In this document: piece after piece, positions 44,343 through 51,638 of the stretch
Numbering within the stretch: position 1 is the stretch's first letter
Layout: every line of letters starts with the position of its first letter
DNA from: Devosia limi DSM 17137
GTDB lineage: Bacteria > Pseudomonadota > Alphaproteobacteria > Rhizobiales > Devosiaceae
Direction of reading: 5' to 3'
DNA length: 64,000 bases
NCBI RefSeq assembly: GCF_900128975.1
Contig: NZ_FQVC01000003.1
Span: 124,001 to 188,000, forward strand
Notes under the pieces: model-generated
The model's database searches: none
The model's input: only the letters and a program-made list of their open reading frames with translations
What the model was told of the DNA's origin: nothing
Made by a program: the position numbers and the translations under genes

Positions 44343-45671
44343 TTACTGCCCCAGCAAATACTCGCCCACCGCCTCGTATGCCGGCAGAGTGGTTGGATCG
44401 TTGGCGGCATTGCCGGCCTGCGGATTGGAGGCAAACCGCGCAATGACCATCTTGGCCTCGGGGTCAACATAGATCGACTGACCGTGCACCCCCCTGGCCA
44501 TATAGGCGCCATGAGCATTGTTGGTGATCCACCACATGCCGCGATAGCTCCAGCCGGGAAGCAGGTCATAACCGGCTTTTGCGAAGGCATCGACATCGCC
44601 ACCGGCGCGGATGCGCGCAATGGCCGCCTCGGGTACCAATTGCTTGCCATTGATGGCACCATTGCCGAGCATCAGCTGGCCGATCCGCGCCAGATCGGTC
44701 AGGCTGGCATTCAACCCGCCACCCGCAAAGGGCGTGCCGATAGAATCGACGGTATAATAGCCATCCTGGGCGGCTCCCATCTGGCTCCAGATCCGATCCT
44801 GCAGCAACTGGGCCACCGATTTGCCGGTGACACGCGCGATGATCCAGCCCAGGGCATCGGTATTGATGGTCTTGTAGCCGAAGGCCCCGCCATGCTCGCC
44901 GGCCTTGCGTACTGTCTGCAGATACTCGAAATAGGTCCGGGGCCCGGTATAATCGGCGGGCTTTGGCAGAGGATTGCCGGCAGCCCCATAGGTCCAGACG
45001 TCGGCATTGGGATCGGAATAGTCTTCGCTATAGTCCAGGTTCGTGGTCATCTCCAGAACCTGCTTGACCGTCGCGTCGCCGAACGCACTATCGGCCAGCT
45101 CCGGCACCAGGCTCGCCACTTCGGCGGTTTCATCGATCATGCCCTCCGCCACCAGCATTTCGCCGAGCAGACCGGTGATCGATTTGGTCACCGACATGGC
45201 CCCGTGCTGACCCAGTTCGGTGAGGCAGCCAGAGTACTTTTCATAGACCACCACGCCATCATGCAGCACGACGATGCCATCGGTGAAATTGGCGTCGAGC
45301 GATTCCGCCCAGGTCATGGTGCCGTCGCCGCCCAGCGGCGTAAAGGTCAACGCGTCGATGGCAGGGTCCACCTTCGCCGCGAAGGGGACGGGATCGCCAA
45401 TGCCACGGCTGACATTGACGGTCGGCATCAATTCGCGGAAATGGCACACTGTCCAGCGCAGTTTGGGAAAGCTGAAATAGTCGGGGTCCGTAAAGCGGAT
45501 GATCTTGTCGTCGGGTGGTGGCGCACCCACCATCCAGCCAAGCTTGATAGGATCAGACTGCTCAGCCGTCATCGCGGCCCCATCCTGGGCAAATGCCGAT
45601 AGCGGGTTCAGCAGTGTGAGCGTGGACAAGAGTCCCATCTTGATCGCGACCTTAGAAATTGACGACAACAT
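44343..45671 (-). CDS. Serine hydrolase, 6-aminohexanoate-dimer hydrolase (NylB)-like / class C beta-lactamase family
   Basis: 442-aa exported serine hydrolase. The N-terminal segment VAIKMGLLSTLTLLNPLSAFAQ is a signal peptide. The SxxK nucleophile is S160-V-T-K163 in GAMSVTKSITGLL. The Tyr motif is in FGYKTINTDALGWII, and GVHGQSIYVDPE near the C-terminus is the expected third motif. The order VVYEKYSG...SVTKS...YKTINTD is that of the NylB-type family. The start at 45671 is chosen for the strong GGAGG ribosome-binding site 8 bases upstream. It lies inside the 3' end of the upstream outer-membrane protein gene, so the two are co-expressed. Confidence 0.87.
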   Translation of the reverse strand: MLSSISKVAIKMGLLSTLTLLNPLSAFAQDGAAMTAEQSDPIKLGWMVGAPPPDDKIIRFTDPDYFSFPKLRWTVCHFRELMPTVNVSRGIGDPVPFAAKVDPAIDALTFTPLGGDGTMTWAESLDANFTDGIVVLHDGVVVYEKYSGCLTELGQHGAMSVTKSITGLLGEMLVAEGMIDETAEVASLVPELADSAFGDATVKQVLEMTTNLDYSEDYSDPNADVWTYGAAGNPLPKPADYTGPRTYFEYLQTVRKAGEHGGAFGYKTINTDALGWIIARVTGKSVAQLLQDRIWSQMGAAQDGYYTVDSIGTPFAGGGLNASLTDLARIGQLMLGNGAINGKQLVPEAAIARIRAGGDVDAFAKAGYDLLPGWSYRGMWWITNNAHGAYMARGVHGQSIYVDPEAKMVIARFASNPQAGNAANDPTTLPAYEAVGEYLLGQ

Positions 45672-47100
45672 TGACAAAACCTCCTGTCCAGACCGGCACA
45701 TTGCCTGGCCTGATCGATTGAATGCCTTGGCCTGGAAATGAGACGCTGAACCCTGCAGTCAGGAAGGCGTTCGGGGTCAGCACCCGGCTATACTCGATGA
45801 AAACATCGTCACTGAGATGACCATTGGTGACCCCGGCAATCGGGATTGGCTCGCCCCCCGCATTGATCACCCTGGTGCCCTGGCCAAACTGGATGGGGCT
45901 GGCCAGCTGGTTGGCCCGGATATGGGCGTAGCGCAGCGTGACGGTATCCAGTGGCGACGGCTTGACCGACAGCGCCAACTGATGGGCATTGACGTTGGAG
46001 TTGATGAACACCATCGACGATTTCGAGCCCGTCGCCCAGGCGCTAGGGCTGCCTTCGTAAAACAGCGGATCGAAACGCTCGAGCCCCGAGGTCGTCGGAT
46101 CATCGCCCGAAAATGTCTGGTAGGTATACGAAATCGTCGGCGTCCAGGGGATTTCGGCAAAGGTGTAGCCGATCTGGGCGCGGCCAGCCCAGGCGGACAT
46201 GTTGATCCGTTCGTTCCACTCATAGGCGATGTCGCCGGCCAGGAAGAAGTTCTCGTTTTCCAGATCGAACGGATTGCCGCGCCCATATAGATTGATGAAG
46301 TTCAGCCCTTCGCGCGCGCCCGGAATGATTTCGGGCACGCCGATGCCGCCGGGCGCGGCCTTGGGATAGGGCGACCCTGACTCCAGCACATGACCATAAG
46401 TGGCGCCCAGGAATGTCTGCGCCGATCGATCATAGCGCAGATCGAGACCGACAATTTTGGTGCCGCTGTCATTGTCGGGCTGCTCGTTGGCATCGAGATA
46501 GAACGCTGTACCCTTGACGTCATCCACGCCGATGCTGCCGAGCACCGCCATTTCCCACGCCTTGCGCGGGCCGAGCTTGAGCGCACCACGATCAAAGCCG
46601 CTGGACCCGCCATTGGCGAGCAGCATGCCAGTGCCGGCCTTGAATTCGCGGGGGCCAACCGAGACGTCCATCGACGGACCGCTATCGCCGCCGGCGCGCA
46701 GGCCAATATAGCCCTCTTCGAGCGTGATCGCACCGGTATTGCCGGTCTCATAGGCATCAATGCCCAATGTGCCCGAGGCGACGAGCGAGCCTTTGCCATA
46801 GATGACGGCGCTGTTGCCGGCGTCGAGGGTGAAGCTGAGCCCCGGCTTGATGTAGCCTTCGAGCCATTCTGCATTTGAATCGGTGCTCGGGGCGAAGATG
46901 CCGGCAAAATTCCAGAACAGGTTTTGCTCGATGACCCCATTGACGCCCGCCTGCAAATGCCCCCGCAGCATGAAACCATTCTGGTCGATGAGCAGCATCG
47001 GATCTTTGGCGGGTTGCTCCTGGGCGAAGGCGTATGGCGCAGCAGGCAATGTGCAGCAGGCCAGAATAGTCGAGGCAATGCGAACGCTCAAAAGTGGCAT
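45652..47100 (-). CDS. Predicted outer-membrane beta-barrel protein
   Basis: 482-aa protein with a signal peptide (SVRIASTILACCTLPAAPYAFAQ) and alternating polar/nonpolar strands throughout. It ends in VNVVVNF, with the terminal Phe typical of barrels assembled by BAM. It looks like an alginate-export or phenol-channel-type barrel in length and in segments such as DLRYDRSAQTFLGATYGH. The start at 47100 is preferred because it gives a signal peptide; the much longer open frame upstream lies in the promoter. It is followed by the overlapping NylB-like hydrolase, suggesting uptake or handling of an oligomeric substrate (inferred). Confidence 0.77.
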   Translation of the reverse strand: MPLLSVRIASTILACCTLPAAPYAFAQEQPAKDPMLLIDQNGFMLRGHLQAGVNGVIEQNLFWNFAGIFAPSTDSNAEWLEGYIKPGLSFTLDAGNSAVIYGKGSLVASGTLGIDAYETGNTGAITLEEGYIGLRAGGDSGPSMDVSVGPREFKAGTGMLLANGGSSGFDRGALKLGPRKAWEMAVLGSIGVDDVKGTAFYLDANEQPDNDSGTKIVGLDLRYDRSAQTFLGATYGHVLESGSPYPKAAPGGIGVPEIIPGAREGLNFINLYGRGNPFDLENENFFLAGDIAYEWNERINMSAWAGRAQIGYTFAEIPWTPTISYTYQTFSGDDPTTSGLERFDPLFYEGSPSAWATGSKSSMVFINSNVNAHQLALSVKPSPLDTVTLRYAHIRANQLASPIQFGQGTRVINAGGEPIPIAGVTNGHLSDDVFIEYSRVLTPNAFLTAGFSVSFPGQGIQSIRPGNVPVWTGGFVNVVVNF

Positions 47101-47227
47101 GACGTTACCTATCCACCATAATCTCCCGGCCCTCTCAGCCAGCCGTAGGCTCAGTATGCGGCATCGAAAAAAGGATTGACCATCGGGGGATTCCCCGAGA
47201 GCCCCCAAAAAGGTCGCCGCGACAACG

Positions 47228-47887
47228 CTACAAATGACTGAGATTATGCCGGATGGCGTAGCGCACCATGTCCACAGCCGAGCGGGCGCCGATCTTGCGC
47301 ATGATGGTGGCGCGATGGGTCTCAACGGTCTTGACGCTGATCCCCAGGAGCTGCGCCAGATCCTTGTTGCCGATCCCGTCGGCAAGATGGCGCAGCACCT
47401 GCAGTTCGCGCGGCGTCATGGCTTCCGCCGCGGCCCCGCCCGCATTGCAGGCCACCAGATGCAGGCAGGTCTGCAGGTCGGCATCGGCGAGAGCGGGCGA
47501 GAAGAACGGCCGGCCGGAGGTGATGGCGCGAATGGCGCTGATGGCGATCTCGGGCGCATCGCTCTTGAGCACATAGCCCCTTGCCCCCGCAAGGATAAGC
47601 GCGCTGATGGCGCACGCGCTTACCGGCAGCGAGAACACCAGGATCATGGTTTCGGGGCAATCCCTGCCCATATGGTGCAGGATCTCGACGCCCCCCAGAT
47701 CGAACATGTCGGGATCGAGCAGCACGATATCGGGCTGCAACTGGCGGGCCATCCGCACTGCATCATGCCCGCTCGCGGCCTCCCCGCAAACCGCCAGCCC
47801 CGGCTCATGTTCGATGTATCGGTGCACCCCGCTCCGGACCACGGGGAAATCGTCGACGATCAGGATACGTGTCAGGGGCAAGTCCAT
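47228..47887 (-). CDS. NarL/FixJ-type response regulator
   Basis: 219-aa two-component regulator. The receiver has RILIVDDFPVVRSGV with the acidic pair, the phospho-acceptor Asp in IVLLDPDMFD and the Lys in GYVLKSDAPE. The C-terminal LuxR-type helix-turn-helix is TPRELQVLRHLADGIGNKDLAQLLGISVKTVETHRATIMRKIG. No histidine kinase is encoded in the neighbourhood, so its partner lies elsewhere. It is transcribed in the same direction as the outer-membrane protein gene 127 bases further on, which it may control. Confidence 0.91.
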   Translation of the reverse strand: MDLPLTRILIVDDFPVVRSGVHRYIEHEPGLAVCGEAASGHDAVRMARQLQPDIVLLDPDMFDLGGVEILHHMGRDCPETMILVFSLPVSACAISALILAGARGYVLKSDAPEIAISAIRAITSGRPFFSPALADADLQTCLHLVACNAGGAAAEAMTPRELQVLRHLADGIGNKDLAQLLGISVKTVETHRATIMRKIGARSAVDMVRYAIRHNLSHL

Positions 47888-48227
47888 CGAAGAACTCCGC
47901 GGCTACATCGCATACCCCCCGGCAAGCATAGCCCCACTGCCCCCGGGATTGTCTAGGGGTATTCATGTAGGCCTCTGATGCCGCTGATTGGATAAAATTG
48001 CCTGGATCTGGGCCCACCGCGGTCCCCATCTGGCCAGCTTGAATCTCAGTGTCTGCGTGCAGTGAAGGAGGCAGACCGACAGACCGAGTTCGCCGGACAA
48101 TCATCACTAGGACCCCGCCCCGAGGGCCAGCCTGCCAAGCACCCGCTTGCCAATTTCGCGATGTGGGGCCAATCTCGGGGCGAGGAAGCGGCGCGTGCAT
48201 GCGCTGGCGCAGGGGAGGCTTGAAGTC
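47888..48227. other. 340-base divergent spacer between the response regulator and YkuD-domain genes
   Basis: No gene is supported. The open frame running into the YkuD gene from 48147 is an extension without homology-like sequence. The region must hold both promoters. The YkuD gene has GGGGAGG as ribosome-binding site at its right edge. No repeats or clear operators were recognised. Confidence 0.5.
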
Positions 48228-48926
48228 ATGATCATTGGCGATGGGATTGCAGATGCCGCCGAAATGGACGCGCCGGCCCGGCCTGGGAATTTCAGCCGCC
48301 GCGCATTTCTGGTGGGTTCCGCCGCGGGCCTCGGCGCGCTGGCGCTTGCCGGTTGCGCAACGTCCGGCGCCATGACCCTGGCCGAGGCCGAGAAGGTCTA
48401 TGGGCCTCTGCCCAACGAGCGCTTCCCGGTCCCAGCCGTCAATGTCAGCAAGATCAACCCGAAATATCTGCGCCGGACGGTTCGTTACGACACCAAGGAA
48501 GTTGCGGGCACGATCATCGTCGACCCTCGCAACTACTATGTCTACCGCGTCGAAGGCGACGGGACAGCCACCCGTTATGGCGCCAATGTCGGCCGTGCCG
48601 GCTTCCTGTGGAGCGGCGACGCCTATATCGGCCGCAAGGCTGAATGGCCCATCTGGACGCCACCCAAGGAAATGATCCAGCGCCAGCCCGAGGTCGCCAA
48701 ATATGCCGGCGGCATGGCGCCTGGTCTGGGCAATCCGCTCGGTGCCCGCACGCTCTACCTCTATCAGGATGGCGTCTACACCCTCTACACGCTCTATAGC
48801 ACGATCATGCCCGAAACGATCGGGAAAGGCATCTCAAGCGGCTGCGTCGGCCTGCTCACCCAGGACATGATGGATCTCTATTCCAAGACGCCGGTCAACA
48901 CCAAGGTCGTCGTCCTACCCGCATAG
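48228..48926 (+). CDS. Exported YkuD-domain (L,D-transpeptidase-like) protein with altered active-site motif
   Basis: 232-aa protein with a twin-arginine signal and lipobox-like cysteine (SRRAFLVGSAAGLGALALAGC), then a YkuD domain. The domain starts around TIIVDPRNYYVYRVEGDG. The cysteine motif reads SSGCVGLL, where enzymes usually have SxGCIRL. The preceding histidine motif (usually IHGT) is replaced by LYST. Catalytic Ser and Cys remain, but the His and the Arg after Cys are missing. The start is supported by GGAGG 9 bases upstream. L,D-transpeptidases cross-link peptidoglycan or anchor outer-membrane proteins. Whether this version is active is not known. It is the last host gene before the prophage. 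Confidence 0.86.
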   Translation: MIIGDGIADAAEMDAPARPGNFSRRAFLVGSAAGLGALALAGCATSGAMTLAEAEKVYGPLPNERFPVPAVNVSKINPKYLRRTVRYDTKEVAGTIIVDPRNYYVYRVEGDGTATRYGANVGRAGFLWSGDAYIGRKAEWPIWTPPKEMIQRQPEVAKYAGGMAPGLGNPLGARTLYLYQDGVYTLYTLYSTIMPETIGKGISSGCVGLLTQDMMDLYSKTPVNTKVVVLPA

Positions 48927-49087
48927 GCGGTCGCTGGCAGGGCCGGTTTGCGGCCTTGGTGCCGCCAGCACGGAAACACCGAATAGGGCCGATCCGGCTC
49001 CGGTGATTGTGATTTCAATGTGGGTGCTCAGTCGCAGCGCTTAGCGGGGCTAGCCTGTTGCCAGCATCCAGGGAACTCAACCGCAAT

Positions 49088-49113
49088 AAAAAACCCCCGG
49101 TTTCCCAGGGGTT
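49088..49113 (-). terminator. Rho-independent terminator of the tRNA-Met gene
   Basis: On the leftward strand, ACCCCTGG-GAAA-CCGGGGGT (one G-U pair) is followed by TTTTTT, 5 bases beyond the CCA end of the tRNA fragment. It is the natural terminator of the disrupted tRNA gene. Confidence 0.8.
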
Positions 49114-49118
49114 TAAAA

Positions 49119-49163
49119 TGGTAGCGAAGCCCAGATTTGAACTGGGGACACACGGATTATGAT
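49119..49163 (-). other. Prophage attL: 3' fragment of a tRNA-Met(CAU) gene
   Basis: Read on the minus strand, the fragment has an anticodon loop ATCATAA (anticodon CAT), 3' anticodon stem TCCGT, variable loop GTGTC, a perfect T-arm (CCCAG-TTCAAAT-CTGGG), acceptor strand CTTCGCT, A and CCA. The next bases upstream (CCGGT) cannot form the 5' anticodon stem, and no D-arm or 5' acceptor strand is found. This is the remnant left at one end when a phage integrates into the 3' part of a tRNA gene. The intact tRNA should be at the other end of the element, outside the window. Confidence 0.8.
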
Positions 49164-49258
49164 ACCGGGCTTAATCGTTTGGTTACAATAACATCGGCTG
49201 TCTAGACGAAAAAACAGGGCAATTGAAATCAAACGATGAATCGGCGCTTGGTCTAGAA

Positions 49259-49591
49259 ATGGGCGATCATCAGGAGCTGGCGCACGTGCAGAATGACGAC
49301 GATCCGCTTACACTCCGGGATGCGTGCGACCTGATATTTCGTGGTGCCATTTCACCGGCAACGCTGCGAGCTGAAGCGCGACGCGGGCGTCTGGTGATCG
49401 AACGTATAGGGCGGCGCGATTTCGTCACACGCGCTGGCATCAAGGCGATGAGAAAGCTTTGTGAGGTTCAACCTACCCCTGCAAAGTCTCCATCTGACTA
49501 CTGGCCCGAAGAGACCCGGGCAACGGCGGCCAGATTAGCTTGTGAGGCAACCGCAAGGGCGCTCATCGCTTCGTCCAAGAAAAAGAAATAA
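49259..49591 (+). CDS. Excisionase-like helix-turn-helix protein
   Basis: About 110 aa. The core DDPLTLRDACDLIFRGAISPATLRAEARRGRLVIERIGRRDFVTRAGIKAMRKLCE has the layout of small MerR/excisionase-type winged helices found next to integrases of rhizobial elements. The C-terminus is alanine/lysine-rich. The start is uncertain: a TTG at 49223 with AGGG before it extends the frame by 12 codons. Its position directly inside attL fits a recombination-directionality factor, although the integrase is not adjacent. Confidence 0.6.
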   Translation: MGDHQELAHVQNDDDPLTLRDACDLIFRGAISPATLRAEARRGRLVIERIGRRDFVTRAGIKAMRKLCEVQPTPAKSPSDYWPEETRATAARLACEATARALIASSKKKK

Positions 49592-49613
49592 ACCCCGGCC
49601 TTTCGACCGGGGC
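49580..49613 (-). terminator. Terminator at the left end of the leftward phage transcripts
   Basis: On the minus strand a CCCCGG...CCGGGG hairpin is followed by TTTATTTCTTTTT. It overlaps the 3' end of the convergent excisionase-like gene and lies 100 bases beyond the last leftward gene. Confidence 0.65.
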
Positions 49614-49712
49614 TTACAGACTGCTGCAGGCGGCTACAGATCAAGCCGCAGGGCGAAACTGCTCAGTCACCATAGCCATGATGTCTGCCAGCGGATCCGA
49701 ACTCGGCCCCCA

Positions 49713-50003
49713 CTAGGAGGCATAGTGCAGCAACATCAGGATGCGCCGTTCCTCATGTTTCGGGTCGGGAAAGCGAACTGCGCGCAAGCTGTCGATCAGC
49801 TCGCCGATAACCTCCCCGCACCAGCCCTCGCCGATGTCGCAGATGAAGGCGGCGCCCGGATGATAGTCACCCGTCTTGGCACTCGTCGCCCGAGGCTGGT
49901 TCTGAAGCCAGACCGTTGCGTCGTTGACCTGGCGGATGCCGTCGAAGGCCAGTTCATAGTCGAGGATCGACCAGCCGATCATATTGAGGGTGAGAGGCCT
50001 CAT
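49713..50003 (-). CDS. Hypothetical phage protein (TAG stop followed by an open 23-codon extension)
   Basis: 96-aa soluble protein, not recognised, last in the immunity-region operon, overlapping the previous gene by 4 bases. After the TAG stop at 49713 the same frame continues for 23 codons (WGPSSDPLADIMAMVTEQFR...) to a TGA at 49641. The extension reads like coding sequence, so the TAG may be a recent nonsense change or a read-through site. Confidence 0.65.
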   Translation of the reverse strand: MRPLTLNMIGWSILDYELAFDGIRQVNDATVWLQNQPRATSAKTGDYHPGAAFICDIGEGWCGEVIGELIDSLRAVRFPDPKHEERRILMLLHYAS

Positions 50004-50437
50004 GCCTTGCCCTCCCGGAACGCGCGCATTGATGGGCCACCCGAGTTTTTGAAGGCCGCGAACATGGCCTCCATCGACATCAGGCCCTTATCGAAGATGA
50101 ACCCACCCATTGCGGCGCTGTAGCCACTATGCGCCGGTCCGAGCTCGTCCACGTGATGCCCTGCCTCTACGTCAATCATTCCGCAAAGACCTTGCGCCAT
50201 CGCGTGGCAGATGATGGTCGCGATACGGTCCCCGTTGCGGGCGGTAGAGCAAGCACGCTGCCCCTCGGCTTCACCAAACCTATGGGTCAGTGCGACAATG
50301 CGGCGGGCACGAGAGCGAGGAAGAAAGGCCTTCGCCAATTCCTCAACATCCACCCAGGGGAAGTCCGGCTCGACGTGCGGCTTTTCGAAAACTGACACCG
50401 GCTTGCCGTTCACAGTGATTTCGCCAAGCTTAGTCAT
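50000..50437 (-). CDS. Hypothetical phage protein downstream of antirepressor
   Basis: 145-aa soluble protein of unknown function. The N-terminus (ITVNGKPVSVFEKPHVEPDFPWVDVEELAKAFL) resembles the DNA/peptide-binding beginnings of phage Bro-N-like or antirepressor-associated proteins, but there is not enough to assign a family. Its ATG overlaps the antirepressor stop by one base (TGATG), and its stop overlaps the next gene by 4 bases. Confidence 0.72.
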   Translation of the reverse strand: MTKLGEITVNGKPVSVFEKPHVEPDFPWVDVEELAKAFLPRSRARRIVALTHRFGEAEGQRACSTARNGDRIATIICHAMAQGLCGMIDVEAGHHVDELGPAHSGYSAAMGGFIFDKGLMSMEAMFAAFKNSGGPSMRAFREGKA

Positions 50438-51294
50438 CACATGCCCCCAAAAATCAGGCGCCGAAGCGTCTCGACAATGCTGCTGGGCCAAAGAAGCTGC
50501 TGGATCATGCGCCCGCCTTGCTTCTTTCCGGTATCCATCATCTGCCCACCGGCAGTAACGCCCTTCTCGGTAGGCTCGTAGTGGAGTGCCCGCTTGTCGT
50601 CGCGGAACGAGCGCTGAAACCCATGATGGATCAGGTCTTTGTTTACGTCCTGAGCACTTCGACCACCGAGCCGATCACCAATAGTCTTTGGATTGATCAT
50701 GGCCAGATTGGCGGGGGCTGGCAGGTGGGTGCGACCGACGATCTCGAGTGGATCAGTGCCGGTTTCGCGCTTCGTTGCCAACGCGGCAGACAGAATTGCA
50801 GCGTTATCCTTGAGCCCCGCCAGCTTGGCCATCCGCGCGGTGATGCTGAACACTTGCTCAACTTCACGCAATTGGGCGCTGCGCTTCAGCAGGCTCAGGC
50901 CAGCCTTCACAGAAAAATAGGTATCCTCCAGCTGCTCGAAGATTTCCCAGGCCGTGTCTGTGTCGAGGATCTTTGCGTGACGAGCGACGCCGCGTTCGGT
51001 CCAGAGCAACAGATGAGAGGCGGTCTTGCCAACCAACCCGATATAATCGGGTTCGTTCTTGAGAGCCTTCAATGCCGGCCCATGCACCTTGTGGAAATGC
51101 ACCCCCTCCACAAAACGGGCCGAGTTATTGGCGAAGTTGTCCGAAATCTGCTTGATGCCTGCGCCGAAGCTTTTGGCCATCAGTTCGGTCGTCATCACGG
51201 GCTGCCCCTTGTACCCAATAGGGTCGCCGTCTGGAACGTTCCCGATCTGTGCAGGTAGACCTTGCGCCCTGGAGGCGTTATGTTCGTGCATCAT
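50437..51294 (-). CDS. ORF6N-domain phage antirepressor
   Basis: 285-aa DNA-binding antirepressor. The ORF6N domain occupies about residues 25-115, with YKGQPVMTTELMAKSFGAG, HFHKVHGPALKAL and the conserved LLLWTERGVARHAKILDTDTAW. A middle and C-terminal helical region follows. Antirepressors of this kind inactivate the phage main repressor or regulate lytic genes. The start at 51294 is chosen because AAGGA lies 9 bases upstream; ATGs at 51303 and further upstream are possible. It overlaps the Arc-type repressor gene by 17 bases, an arrangement resembling P22 arc-ant. Confidence 0.82.
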   Translation of the reverse strand: MMHEHNASRAQGLPAQIGNVPDGDPIGYKGQPVMTTELMAKSFGAGIKQISDNFANNSARFVEGVHFHKVHGPALKALKNEPDYIGLVGKTASHLLLWTERGVARHAKILDTDTAWEIFEQLEDTYFSVKAGLSLLKRSAQLREVEQVFSITARMAKLAGLKDNAAILSAALATKRETGTDPLEIVGRTHLPAPANLAMINPKTIGDRLGGRSAQDVNKDLIHHGFQRSFRDDKRALHYEPTEKGVTAGGQMMDTGKKQGGRMIQQLLWPSSIVETLRRLIFGGM

Positions 51295-51508
51295 TGCTTT
51301 CATTCCTTGCTGGGGATGGGTTTTGATCATGGCTCGGAGAGGTTGGCGCCTCTGCCGGGCCTTTTGCTTTTCCGAGAACAGCATCCAAATGGTGGATTAT
51401 CTCGGCATTCATCGTTCGGTGGTTGGCTGCGGCGTGCTGCTTTATTCGATCGCGAAGGCCGGCGGGAAGCCGGATCACAAACTTGTCCGCTATCGTGCTG
51501 GGGTACAT
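51278..51508 (-). CDS. Arc-type ribbon-helix-helix repressor
   Basis: 76-aa DNA-binding protein. Residues 8-45 form a complete Arc/Mnt ribbon-helix-helix: the strand KFVIRLPAG, helix LRDRIKQHAAANH and helix RTMNAEIIHHLDAVL. It is encoded directly ahead of the antirepressor gene, as Arc precedes Ant in phage P22, and is divergent from a second ribbon-helix-helix gene. Three operator-like palindromes lie between them. It most likely represses the antirepressor operon. Confidence 0.85.
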   Translation of the reverse strand: MYPSTIADKFVIRLPAGLRDRIKQHAAANHRTMNAEIIHHLDAVLGKAKGPAEAPTSPSHDQNPSPARNESNDART

Positions 51509-51535
51509 CGTCGCTCCTTGTACGTCTGGTAACCA

Positions 51536-51606
51536 TGGCTAAAAGCCACGATTGCAGACTGGCTGTTAGCCATATACGCGTCAAGCGCAAAGATGGCTTT
51601 TAGCCC
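51536..51606. promoter_or_regulatory. Three copies of a TGGCT-N3-AGCCA operator between divergent Arc-type genes
   Basis: Sites are TGGCTAAAAGCCA (51536-51548), TGGCTGTTAGCCA (51560-51572) and TGGCTTTTAGCCC (51594-51606, one end base different). Centres are 24 and 34 bases apart. The outer sites sit 28-33 bases before each start codon, and TTGACG on the leftward strand (51579-51584) may be a -35 element. Short symmetric sites in multiples are what dimers of Arc/Mnt proteins bind. Confidence 0.78.
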
Positions 51607-51638
51607 TCTCCGCGTGTGAATAATCGGGAAAACTCAAA

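Noticed and set aside
49119-49200. A complete tRNA gene
   Set aside because: Only the anticodon loop to the CCA end is present. The 5' acceptor strand, D-arm and 5' anticodon stem cannot be found.
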